Of a stretch of DNA of 64,000 nucleotides, positions 1 to 8,724 are shown piece by piece. Location: positions 927,871 to 991,870 of the forward strand of contig NZ_LIWB01000001.1 in assembly GCF_001905725.1 (NCBI RefSeq), in the 5' to 3' direction. This stretch comes from Streptomyces sp. CB02400. Lineage in GTDB: Bacteria; Actinomycetota; Actinomycetes; Streptomycetales; Streptomycetaceae. Every line of letters begins with the position of its first letter. The stretch's first letter is position 1. The notes beneath the pieces are model-generated. The model was given only the letters and a program-made list of their open reading frames with translations. It searched no databases and was not told the DNA's origin. Made by a program: the position numbers and the translations under genes.

Positions 1-560
1 AGCACGGCGACGTGGACGGCATCGCGTTCATCGGCTACCACGCCGGCGCCGGCATGGAGGGCGTCCTCGCGCACACCTTCCTCGCCAACTCCATCACCGG
101 GGTCTGGGTCAACGACGTACGGGCCAGCGAGGGCCTGCTCAACGCGCACGTGGTCGCCGAGTACGGGGTGCCGGTGATCCTGGTGACCGGCGACGACGTC
201 GCCTGCGAGGACGCGCTCGGCTACGCGCCCGAGGCGCTGAAGGTCGCCGTCAAGGACCATGTGTCCCGGTACGCGGCCGTGTGCCGCACCCCCGCCCGGA
301 CGGCCGCCGACATCCGCGCGGCGGCCAAGGAGGCGGCCACGCTGGCGGTGCGCCGGGAGCCGGTCGACGGCGGACCGTTCACCGTCGCGGTGGAGTTCGA
401 CGCCGAGCACCTGGCGATGGCCGCCACTGTCGTGCCGGGCGTGACCCGCACCGGCGAGCGGAAGGTGGCGTACACCAGCGGGACCATGTACGACGGGATC
501 CGCGTCTTCAAGGCGGTCACCACGATCGCCTCGGCCGCGGTGGAGGAGCAGTATGGCTGA
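1..560 (+). CDS. M55 family D-aminopeptidase (DppA-like), C-terminal part
   Basis: C-terminal part of a DppA-type M55 peptidase, a zinc enzyme that removes N-terminal D-amino acids from short peptides, probably derived from cell wall. The gene enters from before the window: the reading frame is open from position 3 and ends at the TGA at 558-560. Family signs are the GYHAGAGMEG stretch with its conserved His, WVNDVRASE and the VTGDD segment. The N-terminal metal-binding residues lie outside the window. Its last codons overlap the start of the next peptidase gene, so the two are probably translated together. The family call is firm; the substrate is inferred. Confidence 0.88.
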   Translation, partial: HGDVDGIAFIGYHAGAGMEGVLAHTFLANSITGVWVNDVRASEGLLNAHVVAEYGVPVILVTGDDVACEDALGYAPEALKVAVKDHVSRYAAVCRTPARTAADIRAAAKEAATLAVRREPVDGGPFTVAVEFDAEHLAMAATVVPGVTRTGERKVAYTSGTMYDGIRVFKAVTTIASAAVEEQYG

Positions 561-1857
561 CGAGCGGGCCATGGACGAGGTCGTGACGTTCACGTCCGAC
601 CTGATCAGGATCGACACGACCAACAGGGGCGGGGGCGACTGCCGGGAGCGGCCCGCCGCCGAGTACGCGGCCGCGCGGCTCGCCGAGGCCGGCCTGGAAC
701 CGGTGCTCCTGGAACGCGTCCCGGGCCGAGCCAACGTCGTCGCCCGTCTGGAGGGCACCGACCCGTCGGCCGACGCGCTGCTCGTCCACGGGCATCTGGA
801 CGTCGTCCCGGCCGAGGCCGCCGACTGGAGCGTGCACCCGTTCTCCGGGGAGGTCCGCGACGGGGTCGTCTGGGGGCGCGGCGCCGTCGACATGAAGAAC
901 ATGGACGCGATGATCCTCGCCGTGGTGCGGGCCTGGGCGCGCGAGGGCGTACGGCCCCGGCGGGACATCGTCATCGCGTTCACCGCGGACGAGGAGGCCA
1001 GCGCCGAGGACGGCTCCGGCTTCCTCGCCGACCGGCACGCCCACCTCTTCGAGGGCTGCACCGAGGGCGTCAGCGAATCGGGCGCGTTCACCTTCCACGA
1101 CGGCGACGGGCGGCAGATCTACCCGATCGCGGCCGGCGAGCGCGGCACGGCCTGGATGAGGCTCACCGCACGCGGCCGGGCCGGGCACGGCTCCAAGGTC
1201 AACCGGGAGAACGCGGTGACCCGCCTCGCCGCGGCCATCACCCGCATCGGCGAGCACCAGTGGCCGCTGCGGCTCACCCCGACCGTGCGGGCCGCGCTCA
1301 CCGAACTCGCCGCCGTGTACGGCATCGAGACCGACCTGTCCGACGTGGACACGCTGCTGGACAAGCTCGGCACGGCCGGGAAGCTCGTCGAGGCCACCGT
1401 CCGCAACAGCGCCAACCCGACGATGCTGGACGCCGGTTACAAGGTCAACGTGATCCCCGGGGAGGCCGTGGCGCGCGTCGACGGACGGTATCTGGCGGGT
1501 GCCGAGGACGAGTTCCGCGCGACCATGGACCGGCTCACCGGACCGGACGTCGACTGGGAGTTCGAACACCACGAGGTGGCGCTCCAGGCGCCGGTGGACT
1601 CCCCGACGTATCTCCGGATGCGGTCCGCCGTCGAGGAGTTCGCGCCCGAGGGGCATGTGGTGCCGTACTGCATGTCCGGCGGCACGGACGCCAAGCAGTT
1701 CTCCCGGCTGGGCATCACCGGCTACGGATTCGCGCCGCTGAAGCTGCCGGAGGGCTTCGACTACCAGGCACTCTTCCACGGTGTCGACGAGCGCGTCCCG
1801 GTCGAGGCGCTGCACTTCGGTGTCCGGGTCCTCGACCGGTTCCTGCGGACGGCCTGA
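553..1857 (+). CDS. M20 family metallopeptidase / dipeptidase
   Basis: A 434-residue M20/M25/M40 zinc hydrolase, the family of acetylornithine deacetylase, DapE and dipeptidases. Metal and catalytic motifs are visible: HGHLD at residues 79-83, the bridging Asp in GRGAVDMKN near 113, and the DEE pair at 147-148, followed by a dimerisation (lid) domain and the C-terminal SGGTDAKQF motif. The ATG at 553 has a GGAGGAG Shine-Dalgarno sequence and overlaps the end of the M55 gene by 8 bp. The neighbours (M55, S9 and S66 peptidases) suggest uptake and breakdown of peptides or muropeptides rather than arginine biosynthesis, but the substrate cannot be read from sequence. Confidence 0.9.
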   Translation: MADERAMDEVVTFTSDLIRIDTTNRGGGDCRERPAAEYAAARLAEAGLEPVLLERVPGRANVVARLEGTDPSADALLVHGHLDVVPAEAADWSVHPFSGEVRDGVVWGRGAVDMKNMDAMILAVVRAWAREGVRPRRDIVIAFTADEEASAEDGSGFLADRHAHLFEGCTEGVSESGAFTFHDGDGRQIYPIAAGERGTAWMRLTARGRAGHGSKVNRENAVTRLAAAITRIGEHQWPLRLTPTVRAALTELAAVYGIETDLSDVDTLLDKLGTAGKLVEATVRNSANPTMLDAGYKVNVIPGEAVARVDGRYLAGAEDEFRATMDRLTGPDVDWEFEHHEVALQAPVDSPTYLRMRSAVEEFAPEGHVVPYCMSGGTDAKQFSRLGITGYGFAPLKLPEGFDYQALFHGVDERVPVEALHFGVRVLDRFLRTA

Positions 1858-1873
1858 GCGAGTGGGGGAGACA

Positions 1874-3826
1874 GTGCGGAGCCTGGCGTACGGCGAGTGG
1901 CCCTCGCCCATCGACGCGGCCACGGCCGCGGCCCACGACGGCAGCCCCGAGTCCGTGGGCTTCGTCGGCGACGAGGTGTGGTGGACCGAGCCCCGGCCCA
2001 CCGAGGCCGGCCGGCGCACCCTGGTGCGCCGGCACGCCGACGGCACCGAGGAGCCGGTCCTGCCCGCGCCGTGGAACGTGCGGAGCCGGGTCATCGAGTA
2101 CGGCGGCCGGCCCTGGGCCGGCACGGTGCGGGACGGTGTCCCGCTCGTGGTGTTCGTGAACTTCGCCGACCAGCGCCTCTACCGGTACGAGCCCGGCGGC
2201 GAGCCCCGCCCGCTCACCCCCGTGTCCCCGGTCGGGCAGGGGCTGCGCTGGGCCGATCCGGTGCTGCTGCCGGAGCGCGGCGAGGTGTGGTGCGTCCTGG
2301 AGGAGTTCACCGGCGACGGCCCCAGCGACGTGCGCCGGGTCCTGGCCGCCGTACCGCTGGACGGCTCCGCCGCCGGTGACCGCGGTGCCGTGCGGGAACT
2401 GAGCGACGGCCGGCACCGGTTCGTCACCGGGCCGCGTCTCGCGCCGGACGGGCGGCGCGCCGCCTGGCTCGGCTGGGACCACCCGCGCATGCCGTGGGAC
2501 GGCACCGAACTGCTCGTCGCCGACGTCGCAGCCGACGGTGCCCTGCGCGACGCCCGTACGGTGGCCGGCGGACCCGAGGAGTCCGTCGCCCAGGCCGACT
2601 GGACCCCCGACGGCCGGCTGCTGTACGCGAGCGACCGCACCGGCTGGTGGAACCTCTACCGGGACGGGGAGCCGGTCTGCCCGCGCGAGGAGGAGTTCGG
2701 CGGACCGCTGTGGAAGCTGGGCCTGCGCTGGTTCGCCCCGCTGGACAGCGGCCTGATCGCCGTCCTGCACGGCCGGGGCGCGCCCGCGCTCGGCATCCTC
2801 GACCCCGAGACCTGCGAGGTCGTCGACGCCGTCGGCCCGTGGAGCGAGTTCACGCCCACCCTCGCGGCGCACGGCGAGCGGGTCGTCGCCGTCGGGGCCG
2901 GACCGCGCAGCGGCCACGAGGTGGTGGAGCTGGACACCCGGACGGGCCACGCCCGGGTGATCGGCGCCCGCCACGAGGACGTGGTGGACCCGGCGTACTA
3001 CCCCGAGCCGCGGGTCCGCACGTTCACCGGACCGGACGGCCGGGAGATCCACGCCCAGGTGTACCCCCCGCACCACCCCGGGTGCACCGGTCCCGCGGAC
3101 GAGCGTCCCCCGTACGTGATCTGGGCGCACGGCGGCCCCACCGGCCGGGCGCCGCTCGTGCTGGACCTGGAGATCGCCTACTTCACCTCGCGCGGCATCG
3201 GCGTCGCCGAGGTCAACTACGGCGGCTCCACCGGATACGGGCGGGAGTACCGCGACCGGCTGCGCGAACAGTGGGGCGTGGTCGACGTCGAGGACTGCGC
3301 TGCCGTCGCGCTGGCCCTCGCCGACGAGGGCACCGCCGACCGCGACCGGCTCGCCGTCCGCGGCGGCAGCGCCGGCGGCTGGACCACCGCCGCCTCGCTC
3401 ACCACGACCGACGTCTACGCCTGCGGCACCATCAGCTACCCGGTGCTCGACCTCACCGGCTGGGGCACGGGGGAGACCCACGACTTCGAGTCCCAGTACC
3501 TGGAGAGCCTGATCGGCCCGCGCGCCGAGGTGCCCGAGAGATACGCCGCACGCTCGCCCGCCACGCACGCCGACCGGCTCACCGCGCCGTTCCTGATGCT
3601 CCAGGGACTGGACGACGTGATCTGCCCGCCCGCGCAGTGCGAGCGCTTCCTGGCCCGGCTGGCCGGCCGGGGCGTGCCGCACGCCTACCTCACCTTCGAG
3701 GGCGAGGGGCACGGCTTCCGGCGGGCGGAGACCATGGTGCGCGCCCTGGAGGCGGAACTGTCCCTGTACGCCCAGGTGTTCGGGATGAAACCGCCCGGCG
3801 TGCCGGCCCTGGAGCTGGGCACATGA
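1874..3826 (+). CDS. S9 family prolyl oligopeptidase / acylaminoacyl-peptidase
   Basis: A 650-residue serine peptidase of the S9 family. An N-terminal beta-propeller-like half (about residues 1-390) precedes an alpha/beta-hydrolase catalytic half. The nucleophile is Ser499 in GGSAGGW; Asp581 in the QGLDDV segment and His613 in EGHGF complete the triad. GTG 1874 is chosen as start because a GGGGGAGA ribosome site lies just upstream and it follows the M20 gene by 16 bp; an upstream in-frame ATG at 1781 would lie inside the M20 gene. The stop overlaps the next start as ATGA. It probably cleaves short peptides in the cytoplasm; no signal peptide is seen. Confidence 0.92.
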   Translation: MRSLAYGEWPSPIDAATAAAHDGSPESVGFVGDEVWWTEPRPTEAGRRTLVRRHADGTEEPVLPAPWNVRSRVIEYGGRPWAGTVRDGVPLVVFVNFADQRLYRYEPGGEPRPLTPVSPVGQGLRWADPVLLPERGEVWCVLEEFTGDGPSDVRRVLAAVPLDGSAAGDRGAVRELSDGRHRFVTGPRLAPDGRRAAWLGWDHPRMPWDGTELLVADVAADGALRDARTVAGGPEESVAQADWTPDGRLLYASDRTGWWNLYRDGEPVCPREEEFGGPLWKLGLRWFAPLDSGLIAVLHGRGAPALGILDPETCEVVDAVGPWSEFTPTLAAHGERVVAVGAGPRSGHEVVELDTRTGHARVIGARHEDVVDPAYYPEPRVRTFTGPDGREIHAQVYPPHHPGCTGPADERPPYVIWAHGGPTGRAPLVLDLEIAYFTSRGIGVAEVNYGGSTGYGREYRDRLREQWGVVDVEDCAAVALALADEGTADRDRLAVRGGSAGGWTTAASLTTTDVYACGTISYPVLDLTGWGTGETHDFESQYLESLIGPRAEVPERYAARSPATHADRLTAPFLMLQGLDDVICPPAQCERFLARLAGRGVPHAYLTFEGEGHGFRRAETMVRALEAELSLYAQVFGMKPPGVPALELGT

Positions 3827-4755
3827 GCCGGGTTCGAGCACTGCGGCGGCCGGCCCGCCTCGCCCCCGGCGCCCGGGTGGCCGTGGTCGCGCCCAGCGGT
3901 CCGGTGCCCGAGGAGCGGCTCCAGGCCGGGCTCGACGTGCTGCGCGGCTGGGACCTCGACCCCGTGGTGGGCCGCCATGTCCTGGACCGGCACGGCGAGT
4001 TCGGCTACCTCGCGGGCGGCGACGCCGACCGGGCCGCCGATCTGCAGTCCGCCTGGTGCGACCCGGCCGTCGACGCGGTGATCTGCGCCCGCGGCGGCTA
4101 CGGCGTACAGCGCATGGTCGACCTGCTCGACTGGGAGGCGATGCGGGCCGCCGGACCGAAGGTGTTCGTCGGGTTCAGCGACATCACCGCGCTGCACGAG
4201 GCGTTCGCGGTCCGGCTCGGCCTGGTCACCCTGCACGGGCCGATGGCCGCGGGCATCGACTTCGTGAAGAGCGCGCGGGCGCAGGACCATCTCAAGGCGA
4301 CCCTCCTCGCCCCCGACACGGTCCGCACCGTCCATTCCGACGGCACCGCGCTCGTCCCCGGCCGGGCGCGCGGGATCACCCTGGGCGGCTGTCTCTCCCT
4401 GCTCGCCGCCGACCTCGGCACCCCGCACGCCAGACCCTCCGCGCGCGGCGGACTGCTCTGCCTGGAGGACGTGGGGGAGGAGACCTACCGGCTCGACCGC
4501 TACCTCACCCAGCTCCTGCGGGCCGGCTGGCTGGACGGGGTCTCCGGGCTGCTGCTCGGATCCTGGGACCGGTGCGAGCCGTACGACGGGGTGCGGGCGC
4601 TGCTCGCCGACCGGCTCGGCGGCCTCGGGGTACCGGTGGCCGAGCGGTTCGGGTTCGGGCACTGCGCCGACGCGCTCACCGTCCCCTTCGGCGTCGCGGC
4701 CGAACTCGACGCCGACGCGGGCACCCTGACCCTGGACGAACCGGCGCTGAGCTGA
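3823..4755 (+). CDS. S66 family LD-carboxypeptidase (LdcA/MccF-like)
   Basis: A 310-residue S66 serine peptidase. The family includes LdcA, which cuts the terminal D-alanine from murein tetrapeptides during recycling, and MccF, which detoxifies microcin C-like compounds. Typical signs are VAVVAPSGPV at the N-terminus, CARGGYG, the nucleophile Ser in GFSDITALH, and a C-terminal GFGHC segment carrying the His. The ATG at 3823 overlaps the S9 gene stop by 4 bp, so it is the last gene of the peptidase operon. With the M55 D-aminopeptidase in the same run, murein-peptide recycling is the better guess. Confidence 0.92.
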   Translation: MSRVRALRRPARLAPGARVAVVAPSGPVPEERLQAGLDVLRGWDLDPVVGRHVLDRHGEFGYLAGGDADRAADLQSAWCDPAVDAVICARGGYGVQRMVDLLDWEAMRAAGPKVFVGFSDITALHEAFAVRLGLVTLHGPMAAGIDFVKSARAQDHLKATLLAPDTVRTVHSDGTALVPGRARGITLGGCLSLLAADLGTPHARPSARGGLLCLEDVGEETYRLDRYLTQLLRAGWLDGVSGLLLGSWDRCEPYDGVRALLADRLGGLGVPVAERFGFGHCADALTVPFGVAAELDADAGTLTLDEPALS

Positions 4756-4783
4756 CCGGCCCGCGTCGCGCGCGGGCCCGTCG

Positions 4784-4789
4784 TAGGGT
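4784..4789 (+). promoter_or_regulatory. -10 element of a leaderless promoter
   Basis: TAGGGT matches the TANNNT -10 pattern and lies 6 bases before the GTG start at 4796. No convincing ribosome site precedes that GTG. This spacing is typical of actinobacterial leaderless genes, where transcription starts at the start codon. No clear -35 is seen. Confidence 0.55.
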
Positions 4790-4795
4790 GGCAGG

Positions 4796-5350
4796 GTGCC
4801 GCACACCGCTTCCCGCTACCTCGCCGAAGGCCGCCGCGTGGGGCTCCGTCACTTCACTCACGCGGACGGCGCCGAATTCACCGCCCGCGCCCGGGAGAGC
4901 AAGGACCTCCACCACCCCTGGCTGTTCCCGCCGGACAGCCAGGGCGCGTACGCCGCGTACGCGGGGCGGCTGATCGAGGATCCCGCCAAGGCGGGCTTTC
5001 TGGTCTGCGAGAAGGAGGCGGACGGCGCCCTCGCCGGATTCATCAACATCAACAACATCGTCGAGGGCGGCTTCCTGTGCGGTGCGCTGGGCTACGGCGC
5101 CTTCGCGCACGCGGCCGGGCGCGGACTGATGCGCGAGGGCCTGGACCTCGTGGTCCGGTACGCCTTCGGCCCGATGCGGCTGCACCGCCTGGAGATCAAC
5201 GTACAGCCCGGCAACGCCGCCTCCATCGCCCTCGCCCGCGCCTGCGGTTTCCGCCTGGAGGGCTTCTCGCCGAAGATGCTCTTCATCGACGGCGCCTGGC
5301 GCGACCACCAACGCTGGGCGATCACCAGCGAGATGACGAAGGGCCGTTGA
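4796..5350 (+). CDS. GNAT family N-acetyltransferase (RimJ/RimL-like)
   Basis: A 184-residue acetyltransferase of the RimJ/RimL type, which moves an acetyl group from acetyl-CoA to an amino group. Family signs are the LRHF(T) start of the fold, the GALGYGAFAHAAGRG acetyl-CoA loop, the RLEINVQPGNAASIALARACGF segment (seen as RLEI, QPGN and ACGFRLEG) and WAIT near the end. It starts at GTG 4796, apparently on a leaderless message. It is separated from the peptidase operon by 40 bp with its own -10 and is probably transcribed alone. The acceptor is unknown; protein N-termini are acceptors for relatives. Confidence 0.9.
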   Translation: MPHTASRYLAEGRRVGLRHFTHADGAEFTARARESKDLHHPWLFPPDSQGAYAAYAGRLIEDPAKAGFLVCEKEADGALAGFININNIVEGGFLCGALGYGAFAHAAGRGLMREGLDLVVRYAFGPMRLHRLEINVQPGNAASIALARACGFRLEGFSPKMLFIDGAWRDHQRWAITSEMTKGR

Positions 5351-5364
5351 CGCCCGGCCTCCCC

Positions 5365-5655
5365 ATGGGCCCCGACAACCCGCTGCCTCTGCCTCGCGGG
5401 CGCCGGCCAGGAGGACCGCCGTCCGAGCGGGCCGCCGAACACCGCGCGGAACCTTCGACGGCCTCTGCCGGGAGCGCGGCGGCCCGCCTCGTGTTCGACG
5501 CGGGCTTCGAGGTCGCCGATCTGCGGGAGGGGGACGAGGCCGTCGGGCGGTTGTGGGCCGATGTCACCGGCGAACCGCTGCCGAGCGGTGCGGCTTCCGG
5601 ACGCGGCCCGTGCCGGGGCCGGGTGTGTCAGGAGTGGCGGTCCGCGTACTCGTAG
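5365..5655 (+). CDS. possible small ORF or gene remnant, function unknown
   Basis: The stretch between the GNAT and VOC genes holds one weak coding candidate of 96 codons from ATG 5365. Its middle part (RLVFDAGFEV, DEAVGRLWADVTGE) looks protein-like, while both ends are low in structure and the last 28 bases run into the convergent VOC gene. No ribosome site is evident before the ATG. I do not recognise a family. It may be a decayed gene or chance reading frame. Confidence 0.25.
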   Translation: MGPDNPLPLPRGRRPGGPPSERAAEHRAEPSTASAGSAAARLVFDAGFEVADLREGDEAVGRLWADVTGEPLPSGAASGRGPCRGRVCQEWRSAYS

Positions 5656-5975
5656 ACCGCTCCGTCCGGGTGCCGGGCGATGAGGTTGCGGCCCACGGGG
5701 GTGGGGAGCGGGCCCGCGAGGATGTCGGCGCCCATCTCCGCGAGCACCCGGCCGGTCTCCTCGACGTCCTTGACCGCGATGGTCGCGGCGACCTTGCGCA
5801 GCACGTCCAGTTCGGCCGCGGGGCCGCTCATCAGCAGGAAGCAGCCGACCGCGGCGACCTGGACGCCGCCCCGCTCGAACCGGAGGGCCCTGCCGCCCGC
5901 CAGCCGCTCGTAGAAGGGGATGGCGGTCTCGATGTCGTCGACGCAGACACGCAGTGTGGCACCCAGAATCTCCAT
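5628..5975 (-). CDS. VOC family protein (glyoxalase/bleomycin-resistance fold)
   Basis: A 115-residue single-domain VOC protein: MEILGATLRVCVDD begins the first beta-alpha-beta module, RFERGGVQ and LAEMGADI follow, and the end HPDGAVYEYADR is the usual C-terminal strand with the metal-ligand Glu. ATG at 5975 is preferred over an upstream ATG at 6032 because it begins at the conserved first strand and lies 7 bases after a TAGGCT -10 element. The family includes glyoxalases, dioxygenases and drug-binding proteins; this one's substrate is unknown. Confidence 0.85.
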   Translation of the reverse strand: MEILGATLRVCVDDIETAIPFYERLAGGRALRFERGGVQVAAVGCFLLMSGPAAELDVLRKVAATIAVKDVEETGRVLAEMGADILAGPLPTPVGRNLIARHPDGAVYEYADRHS

Positions 5976-5982
5976 GGGGACG

Positions 5983-5988
5983 AGCCTA
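5983..5988 (-). promoter_or_regulatory. -10 element of a leaderless promoter for the VOC gene
   Basis: On the minus strand TAGGCT lies exactly 7 bases before the ATG at 5975, with no ribosome site between. This fits a TANNNT -10 element of a leaderless message. Confidence 0.5.
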
Positions 5989-6049
5989 GTTGGGGCGGCC
6001 GTGGCCAGGGCCCCGGCGCGGACGATCTCCACACCTCGTGCCCGCGGGC

Positions 6050-6074
6050 GTTACGCGGCCCCGGGCACGGGTAC
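6050..6074 (+). promoter_or_regulatory. candidate SigB-type promoter
   Basis: GTTA at 6050-6053 and GGGTAC at 6069-6074, separated by 15 bases, resemble the GTTT-N14/15-GGGTAC consensus of Streptomyces SigB-family promoters, with one mismatch in the -35. Initiation would fall a few bases before the ATG at 6084. Confidence 0.45.
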
Positions 6075-6083
6075 CCGGCGGCC

Positions 6084-6542
6084 ATGCAGCGCTTGGAGCA
6101 CTTGGAGCATCTGGACAAACAGCTGGTCGACGAGCTGGCACAGGTGGCCCGTGAGACCGTGCGCGACGAACTGCGCGAACAGGCGCGGGGACAGCGCCGC
6201 AGGGCCGCCCTGTACGCCGGTTCCGGCGCCGCCGCCCTGTACGCGGGCGCGGCCGTCGCGCTGGCCGTGGGCCTCGCCCTCGCCCTGGTCCTGCCGGGGT
6301 GGGCCGCCGCGCTGATCACGGCCGTGATCCTGGGCGCGCTGGCCCACGCCCTGCGCGCCGCCGCCCGGCCCACGGCGTCCGGGACCGTGCCCGCGCAGGC
6401 CACCGCTCCCGGCGGCGCGCAGGCCACCGCCTCCGGCGGCCGGTCGGCGCCCGTCCCGCCGGTGCCGTCCGCACCGCCCACCGCCGGCGTCGTACCGCCG
6501 CGGCCGGACTCCGACCCCGACGCACCCCGCCACCGGGACTGA
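6084..6542 (+). CDS. phage-holin-family-like small membrane protein
   Basis: A 152-residue protein. Residues 1-40 are charged and helical (EHLEHLDKQLVDELAQ), probably a coiled coil; two hydrophobic segments follow (AALYAGAAVALAVGLALAL and AAALITAVILGALAHAL); the last 60 residues are Pro/Ala/Gly-rich and disordered. The layout matches the actinobacterial 'phage holin family' proteins, which are host membrane proteins rather than lysis proteins. Start ATG 6084 lies next to a SigB-type promoter, suggesting stress expression. It is followed after 17 bp by an SDR gene. Function unknown. Confidence 0.7.
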   Translation: MQRLEHLEHLDKQLVDELAQVARETVRDELREQARGQRRRAALYAGSGAAALYAGAAVALAVGLALALVLPGWAAALITAVILGALAHALRAAARPTASGTVPAQATAPGGAQATASGGRSAPVPPVPSAPPTAGVVPPRPDSDPDAPRHRD

Positions 6543-6559
6543 CCAGTTGGAGGAAGCCG

Positions 6560-7585
6560 ATGGCACAGCTCCTGTCACGGGACCCCAGGACCGTCGTGGT
6601 GACCGGGGCGAGCGGCGGCGTGGGCCGGGCGACGGCCCGCGCCTTCGCCGCGCGGGGCGACCGGGTCGCCCTGCTGGCCCGCGGCCGTGAGGGACTCGCC
6701 GCCGCGGCCGATGACGTACGGGAGGTCGGCGGCACGGCGCTCGTCGTCCCCGTCGACGTCTCCGACGCCAAGGCCGTGGACGACGCCGCGCAGCAGGTCG
6801 CCGACACCTTCGGCACCATCGACGTCTGGGTCAACTGCGCCTTCACGGGCGTGTTCGCCCGGTTCAAGGACGTCGAGGCCGACGAGTACCGCCGGGTCAC
6901 CGAAGTGACGTACCTGGGCTACGTGTTCGGCACCCGGGCCGCCCTGCGGCACATGCTGCCGCGCGATCGCGGCACGATCGTGCAGGTCGGCTCGGCCCTC
7001 GCCTACCGGGGCATCCCGCTGCAGTCCGCGTATTGCGGCGCCAAGCACGCGATCCAGGGGTTCAACGAGTCGCTGCGCTGCGAACTGCTGCACGACGGCA
7101 GCGGCGTACGCACGACGATGGTGCAGCTCCCCGCGGTCAACACCCCGCAGTTCGACTGGGTGCTGAGCCGGATGCCCGGCAAGGCGCGGCCGGTCGCGCC
7201 CGTGTACCAGCCGGAGCTGGCCGCCCGGGCGGTCGTGCACGCCGCGTCCCACGCACGCCGCCGGGAGTACTGGGTCGGCGGCTCCACGGCCGCCACGCTC
7301 ATCGCCAACGCCGTAGCCCCCGGACTGCTCGACCGCTACCTCGCGCGCACCGGATTCGACTCGCAGCACGACGAGGGCGAGCAGGGCGGAACGGTGAACC
7401 TGTGGGCACCGGCCGACGGCCCGCACGGCCGGGACTTCGGCGCCCACGGCCGGTTCGACGACGAGGCGGTCGACCACAGCCCGCAGGACTGGCTGTCCCG
7501 CAACCGGACCCGGCTGGGCACCGCCCTCACCGTCGGCGCCGGCCTGGTGGCCGCCCGCAGGCTGACCCGCCTCCTCCGGAGCTGA
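6560..7585 (+). CDS. SDR family oxidoreductase
   Basis: A 341-residue NAD(P)-dependent short-chain dehydrogenase. VTGASGGVGRATA near residues 14-26 binds the dinucleotide, VNCAF stands for the NNAG motif, and SAYCGAK gives the catalytic Tyr and Lys of YxxxK. It is about 90 residues longer than classical SDRs; the extra C-terminal part ends in a short hydrophobic segment (TLTVGAGLVAARRL, seen as ALTVGAGLVAA) that may touch the membrane. ATG 6560 has a GGAGGAAG ribosome site and lies 17 bp after the membrane-protein gene, probably in one transcript. The substrate is unknown. Confidence 0.88.
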   Translation: MAQLLSRDPRTVVVTGASGGVGRATARAFAARGDRVALLARGREGLAAAADDVREVGGTALVVPVDVSDAKAVDDAAQQVADTFGTIDVWVNCAFTGVFARFKDVEADEYRRVTEVTYLGYVFGTRAALRHMLPRDRGTIVQVGSALAYRGIPLQSAYCGAKHAIQGFNESLRCELLHDGSGVRTTMVQLPAVNTPQFDWVLSRMPGKARPVAPVYQPELAARAVVHAASHARRREYWVGGSTAATLIANAVAPGLLDRYLARTGFDSQHDEGEQGGTVNLWAPADGPHGRDFGAHGRFDDEAVDHSPQDWLSRNRTRLGTALTVGAGLVAARRLTRLLRS

Positions 7586-7611
7586 TGCCGGGGCCGACCG
7601 GCCGGCTCCGG

Positions 7612-8703
7612 TCAGCCCACCCTGTACTCCGCGACGTCCTGCGTCCGCAGCGTCAGACCGTGGCCGAGGCCCCCGGTGGGGCTGATCGTGCCGCCCGTTG
7701 GGTCCAGGGCGCCGTCGAAGAACATGTCCTCGATCCGGACGTGGTCGTGGAACCACTCCAGATGCCGCAGGTTCGGGACGCAGGCCGCCACCGCCGCGTG
7801 GACGTGCGGGGCGCAGTGCCCCGACACCTCCAGACCGTGGGCCTGGGCCAGCGCCGCCGCGCGCAGGAACTCGGTCAGCCCGCCGCAGCGCGTCGCGTCC
7901 ACCTGGAGGCAGTCCACCGCCCCGGCCGTGATCATCCGGGCGAAGTACGGCAGGTCGAACCCGTACTCCCCGGCGGTCACGTCGCTCACCACGGCGTCCC
8001 GCACCAGCCGCAGCCCGGTCAGGTCGTCCGAGGAGACCGGCTCCTCGAACCAGCCCACCCCGTGCTCGGCGAGGGCGTGACCGACCCGTACCGCCTGCTT
8101 GCGGGTGTACGCCCCGTTGGCGTCGACGTAGAGCTCGGCGTGCTCGCCGATGACGTGCCGGGCGGCCCGCACCCGGTGCAGGTCACGGGCCACCTCCCGG
8201 CCCCAGCCCTCCCCGACCTTGATCTTCACGCGCGGGATGTGCTGCCCGTGCACCCACCCGTTGAGCTGCGCCGCCATGTGCGTGTCGTGGTACGTGGTGA
8301 AGCCGCCGCTGCCGTACACCGGCACCCGCTCCCGGCACGCCCCCAGCAGCCGCACCAGCGGAAGCTCCAGCAGCCGGGCCTTGAGGTCCCACAGCGCGAT
8401 GTCCAGCGCCGAGATCGCGCAGCCCGCGACGCCCGGCCGGCCGGCGTTGCGCACCGAGCGGCACATCGCCTCGTGCACGGCCGGAACGTCCAGCGCGCTC
8501 ATGCCCTCCACGAGCGGCGCGAGATGCCCGCTCAGGAAGTCGCCGACCGCCGGCGGACCGTACGTCCACCCGGTGCCGGTCGCGGTGCCCGCCGACACCT
8601 CGGCGATCACCACCGTGGTGGAGTCCCAGGCCAGCGTGCCGTCCGCCTCGGGGGCGTCGGCCGGCACGGTGTAGACGGAGACGCCGGGTCGGTGCAGTTC
8701 CAT
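7612..8703 (-). CDS. enolase superfamily (mandelate racemase/muconate lactonizing type) enzyme
   Basis: A 363-residue enolase-superfamily enzyme, which abstracts the alpha-proton of a carboxylate with Mg. Visible residues: KIKVG with the KxK base, DANGAYT with the first metal Asp, WFEEP with the second metal Glu, TAGEYG with the third, and a C-terminal SGHCAPH with an acid/base His. This is the mandelate-racemase subgroup pattern. The gene starts 21 bp downstream of the LLM oxidoreductase gene and is probably cotranscribed with it. It converges on the SDR gene. A sugar acid is the usual substrate, but this is inference. Confidence 0.88.
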   Translation of the reverse strand: MELHRPGVSVYTVPADAPEADGTLAWDSTTVVIAEVSAGTATGTGWTYGPPAVGDFLSGHLAPLVEGMSALDVPAVHEAMCRSVRNAGRPGVAGCAISALDIALWDLKARLLELPLVRLLGACRERVPVYGSGGFTTYHDTHMAAQLNGWVHGQHIPRVKIKVGEGWGREVARDLHRVRAARHVIGEHAELYVDANGAYTRKQAVRVGHALAEHGVGWFEEPVSSDDLTGLRLVRDAVVSDVTAGEYGFDLPYFARMITAGAVDCLQVDATRCGGLTEFLRAAALAQAHGLEVSGHCAPHVHAAVAACVPNLRHLEWFHDHVRIEDMFFDGALDPTGGTISPTGGLGHGLTLRTQDVAEYRVG

Positions 8704-8724
8704 CGTCGGTTCGTCCTCCCGTGG

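Noticed and set aside
2494..3822. Upstream extension of the S66 peptidase reading frame
   Set aside because: Overlaps the S9 gene in another frame and is Arg/Pro-rich; ATG 3823 with ATGA overlap fits the family start.
6084..6542. Phage lysis holin
   Set aside because: No endolysin or phage genes nearby; long charged N-terminus and disordered tail fit a host membrane protein.
7596..7613. Terminator between the SDR and enolase-superfamily genes
   Set aside because: Only a 6-bp stem (GACCGG/CCGGTC) that runs into the stop codon; too weak to call.
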